DNA of 27,952 bases, taken from assembly GCA_938044045.1 (NCBI GenBank), contig CALIQN010000007.1, positions 1 through 27,952 on the forward strand, given 5' to 3'. The notes below the pieces were generated by a model, which ran no database searches, was not told the DNA's origin, and saw nothing but the letters and a program-made list of their open reading frames with translations. The stretch comes from an uncultured Peptococcaceae bacterium. Its GTDB lineage: Bacteria; Bacillota; Peptococcia; Peptococcales; Peptococcaceae. Positions 13,397 through 21,228 of this stretch are shown piece by piece (the first letter of the stretch is position 1; each line of letters begins with the position of its first letter). The position numbers and the translations under genes were made by a program.

Positions 13397-14326
13397 ATGC
13401 TTATTTTATTACGTAAACAATTGAAAAAAAGTGTGATTGGTTTGGTGCTTTTCTTAAGTTTTTGTGCACCAGTTTTCTCATCTTGGGCAGCAAGTGAAGT
13501 TGCTGTTACTTATAAAAAAGAAGATATTTTAGTCCAAAATGCAAATCGTTATTATCCAGCAAAACCTATCTTTGATAAATTTGGGATTACTCTCGAACAA
13601 AAGACAGAGGAAGATCAAAATAAGTTACTCTTAAAAGAAAAAAATAAAACTTATCAAGTGGTTTTGGATGATAAGAAGAAATTGGCTTATACTAAAGTAG
13701 GTAGTTACGGTTACTTATCTTATAATAATCATCTGTATTTCACTAAAAACTTTTATGAAGCAATTCTTAAAAATAGCGATACCAGTTGGATTGGAAAAAA
13801 TAATACTCTAAAACTTTATGATAATGCACCAACAGGTTTGGTATTAGAAAACCTTGATGAACATAAAGAAGCTAAAGCACCGGTAGTAACAAAGACTGAA
13901 GCACCAGTACCTTCAGTTAAAGCTGCAGTGACTTCAAATGTAGTTGCAGCAAAACCAGCAGTAACACCTGTTAAGGCTGTTACAACACCTGCAAAGGCTG
14001 TAGCAAAAGCACAAGCAGCACCAACAACGGTTAAGTCAACGCAAAGAGGTCAGGCAAGTTGGTATGGTGCAGCACTTCATGGGAATTTGACTGCTAGTGG
14101 GGAACGTTTTGATATGAATGCACTTACAGCGGCACACAATGGTTTACCATTTGGTACTCGTGTCAAAGTGACTAATCTCACTAATGGACTCAGTGTCATT
14201 GTGCGTATTACTGACCGTGGAGAATTAGCACCAGGTAGAATTATTGACCTTTCTTATGCAGCAGCAGGAAAGATTGACATGATTAGTGCAGGGGTAGCTA
14301 ACGTACAACTTGATGTACTTTCATAA
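13397..14326 (+). CDS. Secreted RlpA-like (double-psi beta-barrel) protein
   Basis: About 309 residues: a signal peptide (basic start, hydrophobic core about 12-28, cleavage near WAA-SE), an N-terminal domain (about 35-142) resembling CuAO_N-type surface modules, an Ala/Pro/Val/Lys linker (about 157-213), and an RlpA domain (about 215-308). The RlpA part has RGQASWYG, NLTASGERFDMNALTAAH, LPFGTRVKVTNLTNG, ITDRG and RIIDLSYAAA. His247 and Asp273 match the residues important in Pseudomonas RlpA, a lytic transglycosylase acting on stem-less peptidoglycan. Cell-wall cleavage is therefore likely but inferred. The start is uncertain: GGAGGAG (13390-13396) touches ATG 13397 and would suit an ATT at 13403 better. 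An 18-bp terminator follows the stop. Confidence 0.85.
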   Translation: MLILLRKQLKKSVIGLVLFLSFCAPVFSSWAASEVAVTYKKEDILVQNANRYYPAKPIFDKFGITLEQKTEEDQNKLLLKEKNKTYQVVLDDKKKLAYTKVGSYGYLSYNNHLYFTKNFYEAILKNSDTSWIGKNNTLKLYDNAPTGLVLENLDEHKEAKAPVVTKTEAPVPSVKAAVTSNVVAAKPAVTPVKAVTTPAKAVAKAQAAPTTVKSTQRGQASWYGAALHGNLTASGERFDMNALTAAHNGLPFGTRVKVTNLTNGLSVIVRITDRGELAPGRIIDLSYAAAGKIDMISAGVANVQLDVLS

Positions 14327-14327
14327 T

Positions 14328-14367
14328 AAAAAAAGCGTAGATACAAGCGTGTATCTACGCTTTTTTT
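14328..14367 (+). terminator. Terminator after the RlpA-like gene
   Basis: A perfect 18-bp stem (14328-14345 with 14350-14367) closes an AGCG loop, with seven A and seven T residues at its ends. It can act in both directions and starts two bases after the stop codon. Confidence 0.93.
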
Positions 14368-14386
14368 AATAGGGTTGAAATCGCTA

Positions 14387-14415
14387 ATGAAAATCCCTGA
14401 AATCTTTTGTATAAT
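14387..14415 (+). promoter_or_regulatory. Probable promoter of the sfsA operon
   Basis: A perfect TATAAT (14410-14415) is preceded at 17 bases by ATGAAA (14387-14392; 4 of 6 matches). The leader before the sfsA ATG would be only about 10-12 bases, just covering the TGGAGGG ribosome site. Confidence 0.5.
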
Positions 14416-14432
14416 GGTGATATGGAGGGATT

Positions 14433-15155
14433 ATGAATCTTGAAACATTGATTTATGGCACTTATATCAGAAGAGTGAATCGTTTTGTTGTTGAGGTCAG
14501 GCTTCTTTCTGGAGAGAAAGTATTAGCACATTTAGCCAATACAGGAAGAATGCGTGAACTTTTGGTGGAAGGTCGAAAAGTTTATTTAGAGTTTTCTAAT
14601 AAAGTAAATAGAAAGACGCAGTATACGCTTTTAATGATTGAAAATGAACATCAAAAAAAGATTATGCTTCAAGCAACTTATGCCAATGATATGGTAGAAG
14701 TTTGGTTGAAAGAAAATTTACTGCACGATTTTGGTAAGATTTTAAAACTACAGAGAGAAGTTAGTTTGGGCAATAGTCGCTTTGATTTTTTACTGACAAC
14801 TTCAGAAGGCGAGTGGATCATAGAAGTAAAGTCAGTGAATTATTTTTTTCCTGACTATGCCCTTTTTCCGGACGCACCAACGGAAAGAGGAAAAAAACAT
14901 ATCAAGGAATTAATGGCTTTACAAAATGAGGGTTATAAGGGTGCAATTGTGTTTGTTTTAATGGGTGAGGATAGAGATAGATTATATTTTAATGATGAGT
15001 CTGATAGTGAGTTTGTAAAGCTTATGGAAGAAGCTATGATAAAAGGAATTAATGTTTTAGCCTATAAGACAAACTTTAATTTGGCCTATCCTTATTATGA
15101 TAAAAAAGTGAAAGAGGTCGGTGGCAATGGAAGTCTATGCTTTGGTAGGTGCTAG
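14433..15155 (+). CDS. sfsA: DNA/RNA nuclease SfsA family protein
   Basis: A 240-residue protein. The N-terminal OB-like part has RRVNRFVVEVRL and AHLANTGRMRELL. The nuclease-like core has RFDFLL, EWIIEVKSVNYF (the E-x-K catalytic pair), LFPDAPTERGKKHIKEL and GAIVFVLM. SfsA was named for sugar fermentation stimulation in E. coli and was later assigned nuclease activity; its role in Bacillota is unclear. The start is ATG 14433 with GGAGGGA 4 bases upstream. The last residues (GNGSLCFGRC) come from reading 29 bases into the next gene, so the C-terminal tail is probably not structurally important. It leads an operon with the P-loop/Asp23, DnaD and DnaI-type genes. Confidence 0.92.
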   Translation: MNLETLIYGTYIRRVNRFVVEVRLLSGEKVLAHLANTGRMRELLVEGRKVYLEFSNKVNRKTQYTLLMIENEHQKKIMLQATYANDMVEVWLKENLLHDFGKILKLQREVSLGNSRFDFLLTTSEGEWIIEVKSVNYFFPDYALFPDAPTERGKKHIKELMALQNEGYKGAIVFVLMGEDRDRLYFNDESDSEFVKLMEEAMIKGINVLAYKTNFNLAYPYYDKKVKEVGGNGSLCFGRC

Positions 15156-15939
15156 TGGCACTGGGAAAAGTTATCATGCTATGGATGTTGCAACAGATAA
15201 GCAAATTACACATATTATTGATGATGGAATCTTGATTAGTCGTGGTGTCAAACTTGCTGGAAAGTCAGCTAAAACAGAAAAGACCGTGGTCGCTGCTGTA
15301 AAAAGAGCGATCTTTCTTGATAATAGTCACGCAGAGGAGATGAAACTTGCTCTGGCAAAGGAAAAACCTCAAAAACTTTTGGTAATAGGTACTTCTGAAC
15401 ATATGATTGATAGAATATCAGAGGCCTTAGCCCTACCAAAATTAAAAGAAATTATCTTTATAGAAGAGATTTCATCTCCAGAGGAGATGGCGACTGCAAA
15501 AGAGATGAGGAGTTTAGGAAAACATATTATTCCACTTCCTGCTGTAGAAGTTAAAAAGCATATGACCAATTATTGGATTAATCCAGTAGCACATTTTCGC
15601 AAAAAGAAACCCAAAAAATCAACAGATAAAAACTTAGAAAAATCTATTGTTCGTCCAAGTTTTTCTGCTTTGGGCAAAATTACGATTTCAGATCAAGTTG
15701 TACGTGAAATTGTACGCTATGAAGCAAAAAATAATAAATATTTTTTGGATGGCTTTAAGGTCAATGTTAAGATTGAAAATTACGGTGTTTGGATGACTTG
15801 TGAAACCAAAATGAATTATGGTGAACCGCTTCAAGAGAAAATACGAGGTTTTCAAAAAAAGATAAAGACTGTTTTAGAGGAAATGACAGGCTTAGATGTG
15901 TTATCAGTCAATATTAGGGTTACAGGGTTGGTGTCGTAA
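15127..15939 (+). CDS. P-loop ATPase fused to an Asp23/Gls24 domain
   Basis: A 270-residue protein. MEVYALVGASGTGKS puts the Walker A P-loop at residues 8-15. EIIFIEEIS (about 108-116) may serve as Walker B. A Lys-rich linker (about 155-175) leads to a C-terminal Asp23/Gls24 domain (about 184-265: KITISDQVVREIVRYE, GVWMTCETKMNYGEPL, SVNIRVTGL). Asp23/Gls24 proteins are linked to the Gram-positive envelope and alkaline stress. The fused form is found in Bacillota but its function is not known to me. ATG 15127 is preferred because GAGG lies 9 bases upstream and the family begins ME-x-YALVG; GTG 15121 is the alternative. It overlaps sfsA by 29 bases and ends one base before the DnaD gene. Confidence 0.85.
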   Translation: MEVYALVGASGTGKSYHAMDVATDKQITHIIDDGILISRGVKLAGKSAKTEKTVVAAVKRAIFLDNSHAEEMKLALAKEKPQKLLVIGTSEHMIDRISEALALPKLKEIIFIEEISSPEEMATAKEMRSLGKHIIPLPAVEVKKHMTNYWINPVAHFRKKKPKKSTDKNLEKSIVRPSFSALGKITISDQVVREIVRYEAKNNKYFLDGFKVNVKIENYGVWMTCETKMNYGEPLQEKIRGFQKKIKTVLEEMTGLDVLSVNIRVTGLVS

Positions 15940-15940
15940 A

Positions 15941-16864
15941 ATGGCAAAAACAATGTTATCATGGCTGTTCACTGGAGGAAGTGTCAGTGTACCTAAACGC
16001 TTGATGGCGTTTTTGGATATTTTAGCCTTAGATTTTGAACAAGTTGGTCAGTTGATGTACCTTTTGTACTTGGAAGGTAAAGTGGAACAACAAGATAAGT
16101 TGGGTTTACTAGCAGTGAGAGGATTAAAGGAAAAAGGTCTGATTTTATATGATGAAAAAAGTGGAGAGGTAGATTTTTCCCCTCTTTTTGATCAGATTAT
16201 GATACTTTCTGGAGAAAGCGAAACCAAAGAAGAAGTCTCTTCTACTACTGTTTTAGAACGTTTAATGAAAAGGATAGAAAAGGAAAAAGGGTATTTTCTT
16301 AGTCCTAAAGAAAAATATGCCCTCAGTGAAGTGCTGACAAAATACAATTGGGATGAAGCACTTATTTATCAAAGTTTTTTGGCTTATCAAGCTCATCGTA
16401 AAGATAGCTATCAATATGATTTTTTTGCTAAGATGCTTTATGGGGCTGGGGTTAATAGCTTAGATGGACTAGAACAGTATTTAAAGCAATTAAATTTTGA
16501 AAAAAACAAGGTACGAGAGGTTTTAAAAAGAATTGGGAAATACAATACGCCAACTGTGGCTCAAGAAGAGATGTATCATAATTGGTCTAAACAATTGGGC
16601 TTTAGTCATGAAATGATTATTTTAGCTTGTGATAGGACAATTAATGCAGATAACCCTTCTTTTGGCTATATCAAAAAAATTCTAGAAGATTGGTATACGC
16701 ATGAGATTTTTTCCAAAGAAGATCTTGAGCGATATGAGGCGTATAAAAAATCAACGAATACATCAACGAAGACAAGAAGAGAAACAAAGCCAAAAGAAAC
16801 AAAAAACAATAAGTTTGTAAACTCAACAGGGTATCGAGATTTTAGTGATTTGGTGGAATGGTAA
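15941..16864 (+). CDS. dnaD: DnaD-domain replication initiation protein
   Basis: A 307-residue protein. An N-terminal winged-helix-like region (about 1-75) is followed by two DnaD/DnaB_2-type helical domains: FLSPKEKYALSEVLTKYNWDEALIYQSFLAYQ (split here into positions about 105-140) and a second at about 195-265. The second contains the YxxxIxxxW-type motif YIKKILEDW. A Lys/Thr-rich tail follows. DnaD proteins remodel the origin with DnaA and help load the replicative helicase. ATG 15941 lies one base after the previous stop; in-frame codons further upstream sit inside that gene. Its stop overlaps the start of the helicase-loader ATPase (TAATG), supporting joint function. Confidence 0.88.
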   Translation: MAKTMLSWLFTGGSVSVPKRLMAFLDILALDFEQVGQLMYLLYLEGKVEQQDKLGLLAVRGLKEKGLILYDEKSGEVDFSPLFDQIMILSGESETKEEVSSTTVLERLMKRIEKEKGYFLSPKEKYALSEVLTKYNWDEALIYQSFLAYQAHRKDSYQYDFFAKMLYGAGVNSLDGLEQYLKQLNFEKNKVREVLKRIGKYNTPTVAQEEMYHNWSKQLGFSHEMIILACDRTINADNPSFGYIKKILEDWYTHEIFSKEDLERYEAYKKSTNTSTKTRRETKPKETKNNKFVNSTGYRDFSDLVEW

Positions 16865-17811
16865 TGAAAGATAGAGATGCTTTAAGGTTAGAAAAGATAA
16901 GGCAAAGAGATCATCTCTTAGCAGAGGTGTATGTTAGACTACCTGAATTAGAACAGCTAGATAGAGAAGTATCAGTACGATATTTAAAATTAGCAAGATT
17001 TTTAAGTCTTCATGATAAAGAACAGTCTGAATTGATAAAGACAGATCTTGAAGCACTACAGGCTAAGCAACAAGTGCTTCTAAAAGAAAATGGACTGTCT
17101 TCGGCTATCTATGAGCCAAAGTGGGAGTGTCCAAAATGTCAAGATTTAGGCTATATTAGTGCAGGAGAATTATGTGAATGCTTCCAAAAAGAAAAAATTT
17201 TAGAAAATGCCAAAAAGGGCAATATCACTCAAGGATTAAGAGAAAAGACCTTTGCCAATTTTAGTTATCACTACTATGATAATGAAGAAGAAATGAAAGA
17301 GAAGGTTGAATATTTAAAAGAGTCTATGCATCATATGGATGAGATGAAAAAAGAAAACTTTATCTTAAGTGGTGATGTTGGACGAGGGAAGACACATTTA
17401 GCCCTTGCTTGTGCCAATGAAGTTTTAGATTATGGTGGCAGTGTATTGTATTATTCTGTGAGTGATTTGTTAGAAGAAATTCGTATGTTGCGTTATGATG
17501 AAGATCATATTTCACCCAAAGAAGTTTCTTCTCATTTTTTGGCACCAGATTTATTGATTATTGACGATTTAGGTGCAGAGGCTAAGATATCTGATTTTTC
17601 ATTGACTCAGTTGACCTTAATCATTAACGAACGTAATCAGCATTATAAATCATGGATAGTCACTACAAATTATTTGATAGGTGAGCTAGAAAGACGTTAT
17701 GATGCTCGTTTCGTTGATCGTTTACTTGAAAATACAAAGATAATTAGAATGAGCAGTGGTGAGAGCATTCGTTTGCTTAAGCGAAAAATGCAACAAGAAA
17801 AAGAGTCATGA
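16864..17811 (+). CDS. dnaI: DnaC/DnaI-type helicase loader ATPase
   Basis: A 315-residue AAA+ protein that, by family, loads the DnaB/DnaC-type replicative helicase at the origin. A helical N-terminus (about 1-80) is followed by a zinc-binding cluster (Cys89, Cys92, Cys104, Cys106). The AAA+ core has Walker A GDVGRGKT (170-177), Walker B LLIIDDLGAE (230-239), sensor 1 IVTTNY and an arginine-finger region RFVDRLLE. The usual GxTGxGKT is varied by Val and Arg but the catalytic GKT is intact. ATG 16864 overlaps the dnaD stop (TAATG) with GGTGGA 6 bases upstream; ATG 16858 sits on the ribosome site. No terminator is visible after it. Confidence 0.92.
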   Translation: MKDRDALRLEKIRQRDHLLAEVYVRLPELEQLDREVSVRYLKLARFLSLHDKEQSELIKTDLEALQAKQQVLLKENGLSSAIYEPKWECPKCQDLGYISAGELCECFQKEKILENAKKGNITQGLREKTFANFSYHYYDNEEEMKEKVEYLKESMHHMDEMKKENFILSGDVGRGKTHLALACANEVLDYGGSVLYYSVSDLLEEIRMLRYDEDHISPKEVSSHFLAPDLLIIDDLGAEAKISDFSLTQLTLIINERNQHYKSWIVTTNYLIGELERRYDARFVDRLLENTKIIRMSSGESIRLLKRKMQQEKES

Positions 17812-17834
17812 TGATTTGACGGTCTACTCATAAC

Positions 17835-17863
17835 TTGTTAAAATACTTTTCGGAAACTATTAT
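17835..17863 (+). promoter_or_regulatory. Probable promoter of purA
   Basis: TTGTTA (17835-17840), a 17-base spacer and TATTAT (17858-17863) lie 27 bases before the purA ATG. No PurR box or purine riboswitch was seen. Confidence 0.6.
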
Positions 17864-17889
17864 TAAAGGTTAGATGATGAGGTGAAATT

Positions 17890-19173
17890 ATGCCAGGTTT
17901 AGTGTTGCTAGGTGCCCAATGGGGTGACGAGGGAAAAGGTAAGGTTACTGATTATTTATCAGAAAAAGCGGATTATATTGTCCGTTATCAAGGTGGTAAT
18001 AATGCAGGGCATACTGTTGTCGTGAATGGTGAAGTCTTCAAATTGCGTCTAATTCCATCTGGGATTATTTCTGGACATGCAATTAGTGTGATTGCCAATG
18101 GTGTCGTGGTGGATCCAGAAGTGCTTTTGAGTGAACTTGCCATGTTAAAAGAAAAAAATGTTGATATTTCTAAATTGCGTATTAGTGATAGAGCACATGT
18201 GATTATGCCTTATCATAAATATATTGATGAATTAGAAGAACTTGCCAAGGGTGAGGATAAGATTGGAACCACAAAAAATGGCATAGGTCCATGCTATATG
18301 GATAAGTGTGCACGTGTTGGTATACGTATTGGTGATTTACTTGATGAAACCACTTTGAAGAAGCGCTTAGCAAGTGTGGTAGAAAGCAAGAATTTGCTTT
18401 TGACCAAACGCTATGAGGCAAAAGAGGTTGATTTTGAAGAAATCTATCAAAGTTATTTAGCTTATGGCAAGGCTTTAGCACCATATGTATGTGATACCTC
18501 TTTACTCCTTTATGAGGCACTAGAAGAAGGAAAACAGGTGGTTTTTGAAGGTGCACAAGGCACTTTACTAGATCTTGATCATGGGACTTATCCTTTTGTG
18601 ACATCCTCAAATCCAATTTCATGTTCAGCTGGTGTTGGTGCTGGTATTGGACCAAAATATTTTACTGAAGTTTTAGGCATTATCAAGTCTTATACAACAC
18701 GAGTAGGCGCAGGGCCTTTCCCTACAGAACTAGAGGATGGAGTAGGCTTACATTTACAAAAAGTAGGACATGAGTTTGGGACGGTCACTGGACGTACACG
18801 TCGTTGTGGTTGGCTAGATCTTGCAGTGGTCAATTATGCGATTCGCTTGAGTGGCTTGACTTCTCTAGCTTTAATGAAACTAGATGTATTAGATGACCTT
18901 GAAGAAATCAAACTTTGCGTAGCTTATCGTTTAAATGGTGAGGTCATCAAGCATTTCCCTGCAAGCTTGGATGACTTGGAAAAATGTGAACCTATCTATG
19001 AAACACTAAAAGGTTGGCAGAAGTGCACCTCAGAAGTGAGAAAGTTTGAAGACTTACCGGTGGAAGCTCAAAACTATATTAAACGCATAGAAACCTTAAC
19101 AAAGGTACCTGTTAAAATGATTGCAGTAGGACCTGGTCGTGAAGAAACCATCTTAAGAGAGGCACTAATTTAA
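17890..19173 (+). CDS. purA: Adenylosuccinate synthetase
   Basis: Joins IMP and aspartate using GTP, the first committed step to AMP. 427 residues, the normal length. The N-terminal phosphate loop is GDEGKGK (12-18), with catalytic Asp13 and His40 in NNAGHTVV. Further signatures are GTTKNGIGPCYMDKCAR, EGAQGTLLDLDHGTYPFVTSS, the GTP/aspartate loop TVTGRTRRCGWLD and VGPGREETI near the C-terminus. The start is ATG 17890 with GAGGTGA 5-6 bases upstream. It follows the dnaI-type gene as in several Bacillota, and its stop is one base before the flippase gene. Confidence 0.97.
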   Translation: MPGLVLLGAQWGDEGKGKVTDYLSEKADYIVRYQGGNNAGHTVVVNGEVFKLRLIPSGIISGHAISVIANGVVVDPEVLLSELAMLKEKNVDISKLRISDRAHVIMPYHKYIDELEELAKGEDKIGTTKNGIGPCYMDKCARVGIRIGDLLDETTLKKRLASVVESKNLLLTKRYEAKEVDFEEIYQSYLAYGKALAPYVCDTSLLLYEALEEGKQVVFEGAQGTLLDLDHGTYPFVTSSNPISCSAGVGAGIGPKYFTEVLGIIKSYTTRVGAGPFPTELEDGVGLHLQKVGHEFGTVTGRTRRCGWLDLAVVNYAIRLSGLTSLALMKLDVLDDLEEIKLCVAYRLNGEVIKHFPASLDDLEKCEPIYETLKGWQKCTSEVRKFEDLPVEAQNYIKRIETLTKVPVKMIAVGPGREETILREALI

Positions 19174-19174
19174 G

Positions 19175-20764
19175 ATGGCATCTAAGAAATCTTTTGTAAA
19201 AGGAGCGCTTATCTTAACCTTTGCCGGTGTTTTAGCAAAGGTTTTAGGCGCGCTCTATCGTATTCCGTTCAATCGTATTGTAGGTGAAGAAGGAGCAGCT
19301 TTATATGCTTTAGGTTATTCACTTTACTTGATATTATTTGCGTTATCGACAGCTGGGATTCCTTTAGCTGTTTCTAAACTCGTAGCTGTTGCTGAAGAAA
19401 GAAAGGCTTATGGAGAGAGTGAACGTTTACTCAAGGTGAGTCTGGGTTTTATGGCTTCCTTTGGCACTATAGCATTTTTAGTTGTTTTTTTTGGTGCAGA
19501 TTGGATTAGTGAAAATCTTTTTCATGAACCTCGTGCAGCTTTAAGCATTAGGTGTTTGGCACCAGCAATGCTTTTTAGTTGCTTAACCTCAGTATTTAGA
19601 GGCTATTTTCAAGGTAAACAGCTGATGAGTCCAACAGCGATATCCCAAGTGACAGAACAATTATTTAGAGTACTACTCATTTTTGTAGCGATTTATGCCC
19701 TTGCTGGAGAAAGTTTAGAAGTCATTGTTGCTGGTGCAACCTTGGCTTCTGCTGTTGGTGCACTGCTTAGTTTTAGCTTTTTATTGACTTTTTTTATTCG
19801 ACATCGTAGAAGACATTTGATTCCTAAGGAAGATTTGGTGACAACTGTAGTAGAGAAAAAAAGTGTGGGTAAAATTTTATCTGAGCTTTTATGGTTGACA
19901 ATACCGATTTGTATTGGAGCCTTGGTGTTACCATTGATGCAATTTGTTGATACGACAGTCATTATTCCAAGGCTGATGAGTATAGGTTATAGTTCGAGTA
20001 AGGCACTCATTCATCAGGGCTATCTAACAAGCTATGCTATGCCTATTATTAGTTTGCCTTTCATTATCACCACAGCCTTAGCTGCCAGCTTAGTGCCAGC
20101 AGTATCAGAAGCAAATGAGAAAAAGGATAAAGAGAAACTATTAAGTGATACCAATCTAGCGATATTATTAACGATTGTCATTATGCTACCAGCGTCCGTG
20201 GGTTTGGTGAGCTTAGGCAAGCCGATTATTTGGCTATTATTTGGCTTAAAAGAGCCAGGCTATGCCCTGAGTTATGTTGGCTTTAGTGTTTTAGGGATAG
20301 GTATCTACCAAGTTTCCTCAGGTATTTTACAGGGCTTAGGTAAGGCGTATTTACCAATGACAAGTTTGATTATTGCGTTACTCTTAAAGATCAGTTTGAC
20401 CTATTATTTGACAGGTTTAGACGCTTTAGGTGTTAAAGGTGCAGCTTTAGCAACAGTAGTCGCCTACCTCGTAGCAGCAGCAACTAATTTAACTTTTTTG
20501 AGTCAGTATCTTTCTTGGAAATGGCTATCATTCAAAGATCATATTCTTAAACCAGGGGTTTCTGTTTTTGTGATGGCAATCGTTGTGCAGGTTTGTTACT
20601 TATTAACCTTGAGTTATATAGGCAATAGTCTAGCGACGTTATTAGCAATTGCTTTTGGTGGGTTAAGTTACTTTGTGGTGCTGTTTTTTGTGGGTGGTAT
20701 TGATAAAGAGATGGTTAGAAAAATACCTAAAATTGGCAACAAATTAGCGAATTTAATGAAATAA
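19175..20764 (+). CDS. SpoVB/YtgP/MurJ-type polysaccharide or lipid II flippase
   Basis: A 529-residue polytopic membrane protein with about 14 hydrophobic helices. The N-terminus (KGALILTFAGVLAKVLGALY, then RIPFNRIVGEEGAALYALGY) is typical of the MOP-superfamily branch containing SpoVB, YtgP and YabM. STAGIPLAVSKLVA and SVFRGYFQG are family landmarks. Some members flip lipid II for peptidoglycan synthesis; others act in spore cortex formation. Here it is followed by HU and rqcP, as SpoVB/YabM-like genes are in many Bacillota, though the mazG gene often found there is missing. ATG 19175 follows the purA stop by one base, so the two are cotranscribed. Confidence 0.9.
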   Translation: MASKKSFVKGALILTFAGVLAKVLGALYRIPFNRIVGEEGAALYALGYSLYLILFALSTAGIPLAVSKLVAVAEERKAYGESERLLKVSLGFMASFGTIAFLVVFFGADWISENLFHEPRAALSIRCLAPAMLFSCLTSVFRGYFQGKQLMSPTAISQVTEQLFRVLLIFVAIYALAGESLEVIVAGATLASAVGALLSFSFLLTFFIRHRRRHLIPKEDLVTTVVEKKSVGKILSELLWLTIPICIGALVLPLMQFVDTTVIIPRLMSIGYSSSKALIHQGYLTSYAMPIISLPFIITTALAASLVPAVSEANEKKDKEKLLSDTNLAILLTIVIMLPASVGLVSLGKPIIWLLFGLKEPGYALSYVGFSVLGIGIYQVSSGILQGLGKAYLPMTSLIIALLLKISLTYYLTGLDALGVKGAALATVVAYLVAAATNLTFLSQYLSWKWLSFKDHILKPGVSVFVMAIVVQVCYLLTLSYIGNSLATLLAIAFGGLSYFVVLFFVGGIDKEMVRKIPKIGNKLANLMK

Positions 20765-20837
20765 ACGTATAAATTAGCAAAAAAATAGGCTATTAACGCT
20801 ACTTTTCGTGATTTATTATTTTCAAATGCTTTATTCT

Positions 20838-20855
20838 ATGATAGAATGCTATCAT
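20838..20855 (+). promoter_or_regulatory. Possible HU promoter -10 inside an inverted repeat
   Basis: An extended -10, TGCTATCAT (20847-20855), is identical to that of the tRNA operon (268-276) and lies 25 bases before the AGGAGGG ribosome site of the HU gene. No good -35 is seen. The -10 forms one arm of a perfect 7-bp inverted repeat, ATGATAG-AATG-CTATCAT (20838-20855), so a repressor or HU itself might act here. This is inference. A TATAAT at 20866-20871 is an alternative -10, also without a -35. Confidence 0.4.
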
Positions 20856-20893
20856 GCTATGGATATATAATTTAACTATAAGGAGGGATTTTC

Positions 20894-21172
20894 TTGAACA
20901 AATCTGAACTAGTAGCTGTTGTCGCAGAGAAATCTGGGTTAACTAAAAAGGATGCTGAAAAGGCAGTGAGTGCTGTATTTGAGGCGATCAGTGACGCCTT
21001 AGTAGAAGGCGAAAAAGTTCAGCTTGTTGGCTTTGGTACCTTTGAGGTCAGAGACCGCAAAGAACGTCCGGGTCAAAATCCACAAACAAAACAAGCAATC
21101 ATCATCCCAGCAACTAAAGTACCAGCTTTCAAAGCAGGTAAGACACTTAAAGAAGCTGTTGTTGGAAAATAA
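20894..21172 (+). CDS. hup: HU-family DNA-binding protein
   Basis: A 92-residue histone-like protein. MNKSELVAVVAEKSGLTKKDAE forms the dimerising helices, VQLVGFGTFEVRDRKER starts the beta saddle, and GQNPQTKQAIIIPATKVPAFKAGK includes the DNA-intercalating arm with its conserved Pro. It packs the nucleoid and aids replication and recombination. The start is a TTG at 20894, fixed by AGGAGG (20881-20886) 7 bases upstream and the family start MNK. An intrinsic terminator directly follows, separating most of its transcription from rqcP. Confidence 0.96.
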   Translation: MNKSELVAVVAEKSGLTKKDAEKAVSAVFEAISDALVEGEKVQLVGFGTFEVRDRKERPGQNPQTKQAIIIPATKVPAFKAGKTLKEAVVGK

Positions 21173-21181
21173 TTACCTATT

Positions 21182-21213
21182 TGCCTGCTAGTGCGAACTA
21201 GTAGGCGTTTTTT
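21182..21213 (+). terminator. Terminator between HU and rqcP
   Basis: A 10-bp stem (21183-21192 with 21197-21206, one G-U) closes a GCGA loop and is followed by GTTTTTT. It lies 10 bases after the HU stop and immediately before the rqcP ribosome site, so rqcP may depend on readthrough. Confidence 0.85.
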
Positions 21214-21228
21214 ATAGGAGGGGTTGGC

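Noticed and set aside
18203..18655. A 150-codon minus-strand frame inside purA
   Set aside because: It is His/Gln-rich, has no family resemblance and lies wholly opposite the well-conserved purA coding sequence.
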